DNA of 9,454 nt from an uncultured Planctomycetaceae bacterium (GCA_937860165.1 CALMBE010000519.1:1-9454); one strand, 5' to 3'. Positions 1 through 7,629 are shown, numbered from the stretch's first letter. Made by a program: numbers and translations. Notes: a model not told the origin generated them from the sequence alone.

Positions 1-1
1 C

Positions 2-322
2 GAGATTCAGAAGCTAATTGCCGGAAATGGACGCATCCATCCCGTATACCGATTTCTCGATGCTTCAGGGGGATATATCTGCGAGGTACGCTACGGGGGC
101 GCTTCTGCAAATGCGCTGCAGCGAGGACTGTGGACACACACTAAGAATGCTCTTAATTTCTTCGATAGCGTTACTAGTGGTTGGATTGACTATTCTCACA
201 ATTTGGTACTCGTGCAGCTTTTCTCTCATGCGCTTGTGACTTCGAATGCTGGCCACGCGAATGCACTTGAAAAGATCAAGGAAGATATCGCCAGAGTCAA
301 GCTGAGTGAGAGGTTACCGTAA
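2..322 (+). CDS. C-terminal fragment of unidentified protein, possible restriction endonuclease partner of the methyltransferase
   Basis: This frame is open from the window edge and ends at TAA 320-322, giving the last 106 residues of a longer protein. The visible part contains the phrases CEVRYGGASANALQRGLWTH and FFDSVTSGWIDYSHN, followed by a charged helical tail (EKIKEDIARVKLSERLP). The stop codon overlaps the start of the methyltransferase (TAATG), so the two are very likely translationally coupled. Like its neighbour it is lower in G+C than the minus-strand genes. A gene fused this tightly upstream of a solitary D12 methyltransferase is often the cognate restriction enzyme. I see no complete nuclease motif here and cannot name a family, so that role is inferred from position only. 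A competing 73-codon frame at 18-239 contains a hydrophobic stretch but lacks the coupling and is probably a shadow. Confidence 0.6.
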   Translation, partial: EIQKLIAGNGRIHPVYRFLDASGGYICEVRYGGASANALQRGLWTHTKNALNFFDSVTSGWIDYSHNLVLVQLFSHALVTSNAGHANALEKIKEDIARVKLSERLP

Positions 323-1557
323 TGAGTCGCTCCCCGAGTATGTTCGTCGATATTATACCAGACGCACCGTCTACGGAAGGCATCAAGTATGCCGGATCAA
401 AGCTTAAGCTCCTGCAATCCATTTTGGAATTAGCTGCGAAAACAGGTGCTAAAACTGTCATAGATGGTTTTGCTGGATCGACTCGCGTTTCGCAAGCATT
501 TGCTCGTAGCGGATACGGCGTAACTGCGAACGATACCAATGTCTGGTCAAAGGTATTTGGTACTTGCTACTTATTGAGCGAACGTCCGCCGAGTGCGTTC
601 AAAGAAATGATTGAACATCTTAATGGTTTGACCCCAGTGGATGGCTGGTTCACCGAACATTACGGTGGTGATCCTAAGTCATCTAGTTTATTGACAAAGG
701 GAGAGTCCTTAAAAAAGCCTTGGCAGGTTCATAACACTAGAAAGGTCGATGCAATACGGGACGAAATTGATCGCTTAGAATTACCAGAAGTAGATCGGTG
801 CGTAGCAATAACCAGTCTCATTCTCGCGATGGACAAGGTTGACAGCACTATGGGGCACTTTGTCTCGTATTTGCGCGAATGGTCTCCACGTTCATTTAAC
901 GACCTAGTGCTGCACGTTCCTAACATTGTCGTTTCGAACAAAGAGCATAATGTTTTCCAGTCAAACGTATTTGACATTGCGAGTTCCTCAGCGGACCTAG
1001 CGTACTACGACCCGCCATATGGTTCAAGTAACGAGAAAATGCCGCCTTCAAGGGTTCGTTATGCTTCATATTATCACGTATGGACGACGGTTTGCTTAAA
1101 CGACAAACCATTACTGTTTGGCAAGGCTCAGAGAAGGGTAGACACTTCAGATACGGTGGCTACCTCGGTATTTGAGGAATTTCGTAAGAATCCACTTACT
1201 GGCCGATTTATTGCAGTTGAAGCGATTGAAGCTCTATTGCGATCAACATCGGCCAAGTGGATTCTCTTGTCTTATAGTTCAGGAGGACGCGCCACGGCTG
1301 AAGATTTGCATGCTTCCATTTCAAAGACAGGGGAAATCGTTGAACTAGTAGAGGTCGACTACAAACGCAATGTAATGGCTGCTATGAAATGGACAAATGA
1401 TTGGATTCGAGATATAGACGAGCCCAATAGAGAGTTCTTGTTTCTCATCGCAAATTCCGCGCCCTGTGACACAAACGAATTAATGAACAAAGCGATGAGC
1501 GTCGAGTTGCCGTCGCCCCGTTTTTCAGATGGTATGTCTTCTGTTGCGGCCCGGTGA
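322..1557 (+). CDS. D12-class N6-adenine DNA methyltransferase
   Basis: The 411-residue protein should transfer a methyl group from S-adenosylmethionine to adenine N6 in a specific DNA site, probably to protect host DNA from a paired restriction enzyme. Motif X (KYAGSKLKLL, residues 22-31) is followed by motif I (DGFAGST, 48-54) for SAM binding and the catalytic motif IV DPPY at 230-233, in the X-I-IV order of the Dam/D12 (alpha) class. The region between I and IV is long (about 175 residues) and should hold the target-recognition domain; the protein is larger than a typical Dam of about 270-280 residues. The ATG at 322 overlaps the upstream TAA, with GAGAGG a few bases before it as a possible ribosome site. 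Low G+C relative to the rest of the window suggests acquisition. The target sequence cannot be read from the protein. It could also be an orphan methyltransferase. Confidence 0.88.
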   Translation: MSRSPSMFVDIIPDAPSTEGIKYAGSKLKLLQSILELAAKTGAKTVIDGFAGSTRVSQAFARSGYGVTANDTNVWSKVFGTCYLLSERPPSAFKEMIEHLNGLTPVDGWFTEHYGGDPKSSSLLTKGESLKKPWQVHNTRKVDAIRDEIDRLELPEVDRCVAITSLILAMDKVDSTMGHFVSYLREWSPRSFNDLVLHVPNIVVSNKEHNVFQSNVFDIASSSADLAYYDPPYGSSNEKMPPSRVRYASYYHVWTTVCLNDKPLLFGKAQRRVDTSDTVATSVFEEFRKNPLTGRFIAVEAIEALLRSTSAKWILLSYSSGGRATAEDLHASISKTGEIVELVEVDYKRNVMAAMKWTNDWIRDIDEPNREFLFLIANSAPCDTNELMNKAMSVELPSPRFSDGMSSVAAR

Positions 1558-1632
1558 TCGGCAATGTTTTGTCGCCACGGTCTCATCAAGCGACTTTGTT
1601 GTTCGAGTCTTCGATCTGCGCTGAATGATGCA

Positions 1633-1646
1633 ACCCCGACGGGGGT
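1633..1646. repeat. Short G/C hairpin, acccc-gacg-ggggt
   Basis: A perfect 5-bp inverted repeat (1633-1637 with 1642-1646) with a 4-nt loop. It lies 20 bases before the second hairpin and may be part of the same dispersed repeat unit. It has no T-run after it, so an intrinsic terminator is not clear. Confidence 0.5.
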
Positions 1647-1665
1647 AATTCATGGCGGCGACTAG

Positions 1666-1685
1666 ATTCCCGCCTCCGCGGGAAT
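1666..1685. repeat. REP-like palindrome attcccgc-ctcc-gcgggaat
   Basis: A perfect 8-bp inverted repeat (1666-1673 with 1678-1685) around a CTCC loop. Sequences of the form ATTCCCGC-NNNN-GCGGGAAT are a widespread intergenic palindrome type in bacterial genomes, from general knowledge. Between two convergent genes it could act as a bidirectional transcription or RNA-decay barrier, but no U-run follows. Copies elsewhere in the genome would be needed to call it a repeat family. Confidence 0.65.
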
Positions 1686-1695
1686 GACGTAAACG

Positions 1696-1754
1696 GATTT
1701 CCACTTTCCACTTCCACATTTCCCCATTTCCCCATTTCCCATATCCCCCCCCCC
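1696..1754. repeat. C/T-rich tandem tract ending in a run of ten C
   Basis: The stretch consists of degenerate repeats of TTTCCAC, then TTTCCCCA, and ends in C10 at 1745-1754. The last C of the run is the G of the TAG stop codon of the minus-strand AsmA-like gene. The tract is low-complexity DNA and a likely place for replication slippage. On the minus strand it forms a purine-rich 3' untranslated segment. Confidence 0.7.
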
Positions 1755-4700
1755 TACCTCGGCTTGAACAACTTCTCCAATTGCCGGTTCACTTCGTTGC
1801 CCAAGGCCTCGCGGGCTGTGCTCCGGATCATTTGCCGGGTCGCGTCGGCCACGGCCCGATTGTCGATCTGCGGCTTGTCGAACGTGCCGTAGATCGGCAC
1901 TTGAATTGTTTGCCCCGCCAGTCCACTGAGAGATTCTTCCTTTTCGATCCAACGATCTTGGATCGGAATCTCGAGCACCACCGCTAGACTTTGATCGAAC
2001 CCCACCGAACCTTGCGAACGCACCGGAACTTTGTCGATCACGAATTCCAGATTGCGGTGATACACCCGGCCGTCGACGACCTGAAACTCGATCTGTTGGT
2101 CTTGCATCGAGAGTAGTTTCGACTGCTTGGGGGCGATGGCCGATTGCAGCAGGTCTTTGCCGTCTTTGAGTTGCTTGAGTTGCTGGATCGTGCCGACCAG
2201 ATCGGCGATCAACGGGCCCGAAAGTACAGTTAACTGATGGACGGAGAGCTTTCCCGCCGTGCGGGCACGGCTCGGTGTGTCGAGCGGAATTTGCGTTTCA
2301 GCCAAGTCGATTGAAAACTTCCCATCGACCCGCGTAGCCCCCGCCAGGAAGGGGGCGATGTACTTGAGCATCTTTTCGCTCACCTCGGGCGAAATCTGAA
2401 CACCCGTCAGCAGCGGTCCCGAGGGGAGCAACACTTGCTGGGGCGCGGGATCCAGCGTTGCCCGGGGCGTGAGTGAGAACTTACCTTCCCCCACGGATAA
2501 TTCCAACGGAGCGAAATCAATCCGTCCACGCGCGAGTGTGCCTTGCAGCTTGCCAGCGCTTACCGGCAAGCCAAACACGTTGGCACCCGTCCACCCCGCA
2601 TCGGCGGTCGCTTGCCAGGATTGGGACCAATGTCCCGCGTTTGAACCCGCAGTGGGGAGCGAACCGAGCGCCTGAAATCGCACGACCCGGTCCCCTTGCA
2701 CATTCACCTCGGGGCCCGCGTAGTTGGTGATCAACTGTGCCAAGGCCGCCGGTTCATATTGCAGGGTTCCTTTCACTCCGATCGGACCTCCCGACCGGGG
2801 ATGGTCCCAATCTGCTTGGCCAGACAATTGCAGGGTCTGACCATCGATTCTCAAGTTTTCGAGCACCAACTTGTCGCTGGCGTTCGTGTAAACTGCCTTT
2901 CCCTCGGCGTGGAGTCGCGGCTCGGTCCACAAGGTTTTGGGTTCAACCCGAGAGGTTCCGCCCACTCGGGGTGAATCTATCAGTTGGAGTTGCTCGGCAT
3001 CGAGACTGATCTCGGCCAACAACTGCTGGGCGTTGGTTGCAAACCGGAGTCGCCCTTGGGCCACGCCCTGAGGAGTGAGCGTGGTACTCGATTGGACGAA
3101 ACGGGTTGACGACACGAGTCGCTTGAGATCGGTTTGAAAAGCGACCTGACCGGTGACGACCGGCATCTGCCCCTCGGGCATTTCGAATCGCAAGTCCCGC
3201 GACTTGAAGGCCAAAATGCTCCCGCGGGTCTCAAGGTTGCTCGAAGAAATGCTGCGACTCGGACCGTTGTAACTCAAGTCTCCTGAGAATTCCACCTGCG
3301 GTTCATCGATGGCCAGCGATTCGGTCCACAGATGCAATTGCTTGATCTTCCCGCTCAGTTCGCCGACCTCGATACCCCCCGGATTGACAGCGCATCGCGC
3401 TGCCAGGGCCGCGTCGCCCGAGATGTCCAACTTGCCCTCACCCAGCCAAGGCCGCAAACGACCCGCCCAGGCATCGAGCGATCCTGTGCTTTGGGCCGAA
3501 AATTTCCAGGGACCTGTCCCGTTCAAAGGAGCCGGTTCCACTAACTCGACATGCAGCGTATCCCGCGAGCCTTGCAAGTGCAGCGAACCATTGGCAAGCG
3601 TCCGCGGCACCTTGTGTTCGGCGGTGCCGTCGGCTTGTAATTTGATCGTAAGTTGATTTTCTTCCCACAGCGGCTGTTCGCGTTGGGAGAGCAGCAGTGC
3701 GCTAAGCGCCAGATCGGCCACGGCCGTAAATTCACCTGCCGATTGGTTGTTGATTTCCAATTTTCCACTGGCCGTTCCCTGCAAGGCAAAGTCGTGCAGA
3801 TCGACGAATTGCCCTACTTCTTGCGTGAGTAGTCCCAGGTCGCACTCGATATCCCCCGCGATCCGATTCGCGGAAGTCGTAAAATCGGCCTGCGCAAATG
3901 GAGCCTGGAGCGAAAATTGATCGAGCCGAGGCCCGTCGGCAGTCGCCACCCAGCGGGCGTTGGCTCTTACAGGTTGATCCCAGCGAATCGCGCGACCCCG
4001 TTCCTCACCTGCCAAATCGGTGATCGAAGCTTCCGCGATCCATTCCAAATTTTTCTCGCCCTTAGCGGCCTGGGCATGGAACTGCACCTCCCCGGAGTCG
4101 ATCCGCACCCCTTCGCGGAGACTTAGCGTGTGGGGGAGCATCGCCGCCAACCGGGCCAGCGAAACATTGCCCCTCAGCGACAATTCCCGTTTCGGTAGTT
4201 GCCTCGCAGGGAGTGCCTTGGGTTCGGCAAAGTTCACGGTCCCGCTGGCCAAGAGCTTTGCCCAACCGGCATCGACCTTCAATTCTTCGATAACCGCTTG
4301 GCCCCCAGCGACCCGCAATTTCCAGGGGAGATTCAGTTGCTCGCACGCCAACTGATCGCCACGCAAAAATTCACCCGCGAGCAACAAGCCCTTCGTCGTC
4401 GAATGGCCCCAGGTGCTGATCGCCAGTTGACCGTTTGCTACTTTGTTCCAGGTAGCGTGCCCTTCGCACTCGGTACTCCCCGCTAATTGGCAATCTCCTA
4501 CATACCGAGCCAACCACGGCCTCAAGGGCTCGAGCAACAGACCCTCGGCCAATAAGTCGAGTTGTTGCTCACCGGCGGGATTTGGTTGCAGCCGAATCTT
4601 GATGCGGCCACCGTCGTCCCCTGGGGCATAGCTCACCAAGGCTGTTCCCTCTGCGGAGATGGTTGGTCCCACCGAGGCAGCGAGATTGGCTTGTTCAATG

Positions 4701-5272
4701 GCCCATTGCAGTTGGGTGACTTCATCGAACACTCGCAGCGTACCTTCCACGATTTCCAATGCGACTGTCGGCAATTCACGCGGCTCCGCAGTTGCAGTTC
4801 CCGCGCCGGGCAACGGAGGCTCGGCCCTCAGTCCTGCCAGAAAATCCTCGACGTTGCTTCCCTCGCCTCGAGTGTTCACATAGGCCGTGGGGCGCACAAT
4901 TTTCACTTGGCCAATATTTTGCGATTGCCAAGCCAATCCAAGCAGCGAGCGTTCGGCGGAAAGTGATTCCACGGTCAGCAGCGGTTTCCCCTCGGGAGAA
5001 ACTATCGCAACATTTGTCAGAGATTGGCCGCCGAACCAACTCAGCGAAGCTTGTTCGCAACGAATTTGCCACCCTGGCGTCGGCACTTGCCAGTTGAGCA
5101 ACATCTCGCGCAAGGGCGAGTTGGCGATGATCGTGGGTGCCACGGCCACCGCTCCCGCGGTCGCCGCCAACACCAGACCCAGCTTCAGCAACAATCGCCG
5201 CTTCCGCCGAGGGGGCCGTTCGAAAGTCGATTCCTCGTCTCGATTCCCCGTGGATTTTCGTCGCCGTGCCAT
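1754..5272 (-). CDS. Large AsmA/TamB-like membrane-anchored protein
   Basis: About 1172 residues. The N-terminus is short, basic and cytosolic (ARRRKS, RPPRRKRR), followed by one hydrophobic segment at about residues 27-50 (LGLVLAATAGAVAVAPTII). The rest is probably periplasmic: a long series of beta-strand-rich repeats typical of AsmA/TamB/DUF748-like proteins, for example LTNVAIVSPEGKPLLTVESL and LRIDGQTLQLSGQADWDHP. The last ~213 residues (from ISPEVSEKML, about 960) read like the AsmA C-terminal region, with VDGRVYHRNLEFVIDKVPV and PIYGTFDKPQ. Such proteins bridge inner and outer membrane and are linked to lipid transport or outer-membrane assembly; this role is from the family, not shown here. 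I chose ATG 5272 because gcGGGA sits just upstream; an in-frame GTG at 5308 would add 12 residues. The stop TAG abuts a poly-C run. The protein kinase gene lies 158 bp upstream on the same strand. Confidence 0.8.
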   Translation of the reverse strand: MARRRKSTGNRDEESTFERPPRRKRRLLLKLGLVLAATAGAVAVAPTIIANSPLREMLLNWQVPTPGWQIRCEQASLSWFGGQSLTNVAIVSPEGKPLLTVESLSAERSLLGLAWQSQNIGQVKIVRPTAYVNTRGEGSNVEDFLAGLRAEPPLPGAGTATAEPRELPTVALEIVEGTLRVFDEVTQLQWAIEQANLAASVGPTISAEGTALVSYAPGDDGGRIKIRLQPNPAGEQQLDLLAEGLLLEPLRPWLARYVGDCQLAGSTECEGHATWNKVANGQLAISTWGHSTTKGLLLAGEFLRGDQLACEQLNLPWKLRVAGGQAVIEELKVDAGWAKLLASGTVNFAEPKALPARQLPKRELSLRGNVSLARLAAMLPHTLSLREGVRIDSGEVQFHAQAAKGEKNLEWIAEASITDLAGEERGRAIRWDQPVRANARWVATADGPRLDQFSLQAPFAQADFTTSANRIAGDIECDLGLLTQEVGQFVDLHDFALQGTASGKLEINNQSAGEFTAVADLALSALLLSQREQPLWEENQLTIKLQADGTAEHKVPRTLANGSLHLQGSRDTLHVELVEPAPLNGTGPWKFSAQSTGSLDAWAGRLRPWLGEGKLDISGDAALAARCAVNPGGIEVGELSGKIKQLHLWTESLAIDEPQVEFSGDLSYNGPSRSISSSNLETRGSILAFKSRDLRFEMPEGQMPVVTGQVAFQTDLKRLVSSTRFVQSSTTLTPQGVAQGRLRFATNAQQLLAEISLDAEQLQLIDSPRVGGTSRVEPKTLWTEPRLHAEGKAVYTNASDKLVLENLRIDGQTLQLSGQADWDHPRSGGPIGVKGTLQYEPAALAQLITNYAGPEVNVQGDRVVRFQALGSLPTAGSNAGHWSQSWQATADAGWTGANVFGLPVSAGKLQGTLARGRIDFAPLELSVGEGKFSLTPRATLDPAPQQVLLPSGPLLTGVQISPEVSEKMLKYIAPFLAGATRVDGKFSIDLAETQIPLDTPSRARTAGKLSVHQLTVLSGPLIADLVGTIQQLKQLKDGKDLLQSAIAPKQSKLLSMQDQQIEFQVVDGRVYHRNLEFVIDKVPVRSQGSVGFDQSLAVVLEIPIQDRWIEKEESLSGLAGQTIQVPIYGTFDKPQIDNRAVADATRQMIRSTAREALGNEVNRQLEKLFKPR

Positions 5273-5430
5273 GCTCGATCCCGCTCCCAGGTCCACACCA
5301 GATTTCACATCATCCGGGATTCTAGGCGTTGGGGAAATTCGGGCCTAGAGCGAGTCGCCCCAGTGGCATGCTAGCAATGCCGCGAGCACATGTCACCGTC
5401 GTGCCGCTGTGTCGTCGTAGCTCAATTTCC
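5273..5430 (-). other. Spacer between kinase and AsmA-like genes
   Basis: This 158-bp gap on the transcribed strand holds the leader of the AsmA-like gene, including its likely ribosome site. A weak 5-bp inverted repeat (5365-5369 with 5377-5381) is present, with no T-run. I see no clear promoter boxes. The two genes could be cotranscribed. Confidence 0.4.
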
Positions 5431-6348
5431 TCAGTGGGACGAGAAACTCTCGATCTCCAACCGCAGTAACTCTTCGGCTGTTTCGGCTGCCGAACCGGGA
5501 CGACGCAGGGGATCCTTGGCCAGCAAACGGTGGACGAGCGAAGCCACCGATTGGGGCACATGCGGCTCGAGTTGTCGGATGCAAGTCGGTTTCGACTCGC
5601 GGTGTTTGCGCACCAATTCGTCCGGCGATTTCCCGCTAAACGGAACTTGCCCCGTGAGCATTTCGTAGAGCGTCGCACCCAGACTATACAGGTCGCTCGT
5701 GGGACCAATTGCCAGACATGAAGTGACTGCCTCGGGGGCGATGTAATTGAGCGTGCCCGTTACCGGGCGTGCGGACCAGTGCAGCGCCTCGGTCGTGGAA
5801 TGGGCGAAACCCAAATCGATGAGGGTCGCGTGGCCCTCGGCTGAGACCATGATATTGCTCGGTTTCACGTCGGCATGAATCAACTTGGCGGATTCGTGCA
5901 GCGCCGTCAGGGCCTCGGCCACTTGCCTGGTAATCCAGAGGCAGGTTGCCACGGGGAGCAGGTTACCTTGTCCTAGAATCGCTGCCAGGGAACTCCCTGC
6001 AATCTTCGGGGTGACAAAATAAAAGGGTGCCTGTTGCACATTGGCCGACAGCACCGGCAACAAGTGGGGATGCGAAAGTTTGCTGCCGACCAGCACCGCG
6101 CGACGCTGCATCTCGATGGCTTGCGGATCTCGCCACCACTCCTTTCGCAACGACTTCACCACATAATTTGCCGGTTGATTCGCGGGGGCATCCGCCGGGC
6201 GTGCGGAGTAGACCCGGCATAATTCCCCCTCGCTGAGCAGCCGAACCAACTGCCAGGGGCCCATGCGGCCCACGGCACTTGGATTCGAAGCAGTCTCGGT
6301 CGACGCGAAATTGAATTGGACAGTAGAAGAGGAATCAACGGTTGCCAT
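5431..6348 (-). CDS. Soluble Ser/Thr protein kinase, non-RD type
   Basis: The 305-residue protein is essentially a single Hanks-type kinase domain with no membrane segment, so it should phosphorylate proteins in the cytoplasm. Visible parts in order: a glycine-loop equivalent LSEGELCRVYSA (38-49, with fewer glycines than usual), the ATP-binding Lys65 in VVKSL, a probable alpha-C Glu near 79, the catalytic loop HADVKPSN (158-165), the Mg-binding DLG (178-180), GTLNYIAPE (198-206), DLYSLG (219-224) and the late Arg in LRRP. Asp160, Lys162 and Asn165 are present, so it is probably active. Arg before the catalytic Asp is replaced by Ala (HAD for HRD), so activation-loop control probably differs from RD kinases. 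The start at ATG 6348 (MATVDSSSTV) is chosen because the in-frame upstream extension to 6513 is Arg-rich with no kinase similarity; there is no strong ribosome site at either. No sensor domain is visible; the partner is unknown. Confidence 0.88.
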   Translation of the reverse strand: MATVDSSSTVQFNFASTETASNPSAVGRMGPWQLVRLLSEGELCRVYSARPADAPANQPANYVVKSLRKEWWRDPQAIEMQRRAVLVGSKLSHPHLLPVLSANVQQAPFYFVTPKIAGSSLAAILGQGNLLPVATCLWITRQVAEALTALHESAKLIHADVKPSNIMVSAEGHATLIDLGFAHSTTEALHWSARPVTGTLNYIAPEAVTSCLAIGPTSDLYSLGATLYEMLTGQVPFSGKSPDELVRKHRESKPTCIRQLEPHVPQSVASLVHRLLAKDPLRRPGSAAETAEELLRLEIESFSSH

Positions 6349-6597
6349 GCTGAGAAGTATTTCCAATAGTTGGAGTCCGAGCGCGGCGAGGAAGGAATCG
6401 CGGGATCCTCGGACTCGAAAAAGTGATCTCGACCTTCCCCTGATTGTCGGGACTACCTGCGGGTAGCGGGGCGTCGAAATTGTCGGGTCTACCCCTACCA
6501 TCGGACGAATCACCCGCTCGCCTCGAATCTCGTGCCCGAGAGAATTCGATCTCTACCCTCGAAGCGCGAAACTGGTAAAGCATGGCGAAGCTTGACG
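6349..6597 (-). other. Spacer upstream of the kinase gene, with a direct repeat and hairpin
   Basis: This 249-bp gap should contain the kinase leader and any promoter. It holds two near-identical 15-mers in direct orientation and a small palindrome inside the first copy (separate entry). The in-frame ORF extension of the kinase through this region codes for an Arg/Ser-rich stretch without recognisable domain and is treated as non-coding. No clear -35/-10 pair was identified. Confidence 0.45.
6443..6493. repeat. Two direct copies of ATTGTCGGG(A/T)CTACC
   Basis: Copies lie at 6443-6457 and 6479-6493, match at 14 of 15 positions and are spaced 36 bp start to start. The end of the first copy also forms a perfect 5-bp inverted repeat, ctacc (6453-6457) with ggtag (6462-6466). 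They lie about 95-150 bp upstream of the kinase start, so they may be protein-binding sites, or simply a small local duplication. Confidence 0.55.
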
Positions 6598-7629
6598 TCA
6601 CGCACCGATGTATTTTGCATGCACCGTGCGGGCCAAGGCCACATCGTCGGTGCCCCCGACGATGGTGCGGCCATCGGCAAATACCGTCAGCAGAAATTCT
6701 CCCACGGCAACTCGCACCAGAAAGGAGTTCAAAGTTACTGGGCCTAATTGGCTCAGTCGCTCTGCTAGCACCCCGAGGTCAACGGGTTCAAAGTCGGTCG
6801 GCGAAATCTGGACCGAGTTTCGTCCACAGAGGCGAGTCGCGGCACTGCCCCGGTCACCAGTGAGCCAGGGAAATTTCCGTTCGCCACAAGTGGGGCAATC
6901 GGGGCGTCGGCTCGCTGCCATCTGGATCGAACGGACTTGGTTGTGCCACATGTCGAACACCATCAGTTGCGGATTGACGGCCGCGATGTTGCCGCTGCAA
7001 AACTTGAGAGCCTCCATTGCCTGGTAGGAAGCGATCACGCCTACGATCGGGGCCAACACGCCGGCGGTCTCGCAGGTCGCCTGGCTGCTGGCGGGTGGCG
7101 GTTCGGGGAGAAAACAGCTTAAACACGCCGACTCCCCGGGACGAATCGCAAACGTCTGCCCCTCGGCACCCACTCACCCCGCGAATATCCAGGGAACACC
7201 TGCATGAACCGAGAAATCGTTCAGCAAATAGCGCGTCTCGAAATTGTCGGTGCCATCGACAATGAGTCCAACATCCGCAGCGAGTCGCTCGAGGTTTCCC
7301 CAATTCACGTCCGCCACCACCGGTTCAATTCGCACTTCTGAATTCACCGCCGCCAGTCGTGCCGCTGCGGCGACTGCCTTGGGGAGTTGTGCAAGGGCAT
7401 CGGCCTCGGTGAACAAGACTTGGCGGTGAAGATTATCGCGTTCGACGAAATCGCGATCCACGATTCGCACGAAACCCACCCCGGCGCGAACTAAGAAATC
7501 CGCCACGACCGACCCCAAGGCCCCGCATCCACAGACCAGCACCCGTGCCTCGGCAAGCTTTTTCTGGCCCGCTTCGCCGAAAGGCGCGAACCGCACTTGG
7601 CGTCGATAGCGATCCAGGTTGTCGGGCAT
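6598..7629 (-). CDS. thiF: ThiF/MoeB-family adenylyltransferase interrupted by one in-frame UGA (possible selenoprotein)
   Basis: Read through a single TGA at codon 152, the gene encodes 343 residues, a usual length for ThiF-type E1-like enzymes. These adenylate the C-terminus of a ubiquitin-like sulfur carrier (ThiS or MoaD) in thiamine or molybdopterin synthesis. Family features before the stop: LDRYRRQV start (5-12), nucleotide loop GCGALG (34-39), DRDFVERDNLHRQ (58-70), Lys84 and DGTDNFETRYLLND with Asp128 as the probable metal-binding acid. After it: zinc pair C169-C172 (CLSC) and C245-C248 (CPTC), the conserved C186 in TCETAG that corresponds to the ThiF acyl-disulfide cysteine, and a C-terminal CGRNSVQI region. 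All motifs on both sides are intact, so the codon is either read as an amino acid or very recently mutated. ThiF versus MoeB cannot be decided, because no thiS, moaD or other pathway gene is in view. ATG 7629 has no clear ribosome site. Confidence 0.78.
7142..7165 (-). promoter_or_regulatory. SECIS-like hairpin just after the UGA
   Basis: On the transcribed strand a stem forms from C-G-A-G (7165-7162) with U-U-C-G (7145-7142), then a 2x2 mismatch, then G-C-A (7159-7157) with U-G-C (7150-7148), closing a six-base loop GACGUU. The first loop base G (7156) lies 17 nt after the UGA, inside the usual spacing for bacterial SECIS elements. The upper stem is only three base pairs, and an alternative UGCC/GGCA stem (7168-7165 with 7160-7157) competes, so this is suggestive only. 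Confidence 0.35.
7174..7176 (-). other. In-frame TGA, candidate selenocysteine codon 152 of the ThiF-family gene
   Basis: The context reads G-V-P-W-I-F-A-G, TGA, V-G-A-E-G-Q. The next codon is GTG, so translation of a separate second half could in principle restart there, but no ribosome site is well placed. Relatives often have Cys (sometimes Ala or another small residue) at this position, as far as I recall. TGC to TGA is one base change. I cannot separate selenocysteine, a nonsense mutation and a base-call error from this window alone. Confidence 0.5.

Larger units (their letters stand above)
1558..1753. other. Convergent intergenic region with two hairpins and a C/T-rich tract
   Basis: This gap separates the plus-strand methyltransferase from the minus-strand AsmA-like gene, so it receives the 3' ends of both. 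It also marks the boundary between the low-G+C left end and the G+C-rich right part. It contains two short hairpins (1633-1646 and 1666-1685), a C/T-rich tandem tract, and a run of ten C. No convincing ORF was found. Confidence 0.7.

Noticed and set aside
18..239. 73-codon frame with a hydrophobic stretch
   Set aside because: It overlaps the open frame 2-322, which runs into the methyltransferase by TAATG; probably a shadow.
1666..1685. Intrinsic terminator
   Set aside because: The stem is GC-rich but no T-run follows on either strand.
4887..5348. 153-codon plus-strand frame
   Set aside because: It is antisense to the N-terminal region of the AsmA-like gene, which has a clear membrane anchor and beta-rich pattern.
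6349..6513. N-terminal extension of the kinase
   Set aside because: The 55 residues are Arg/Ser-rich with no family similarity; the domain is complete from 6348.
6598..7173. Second half of the ThiF-family gene as an independent gene starting at GTG 7173
   Set aside because: No well-placed ribosome site, and the product would lack the nucleotide loop; it is better read as part of the same protein.
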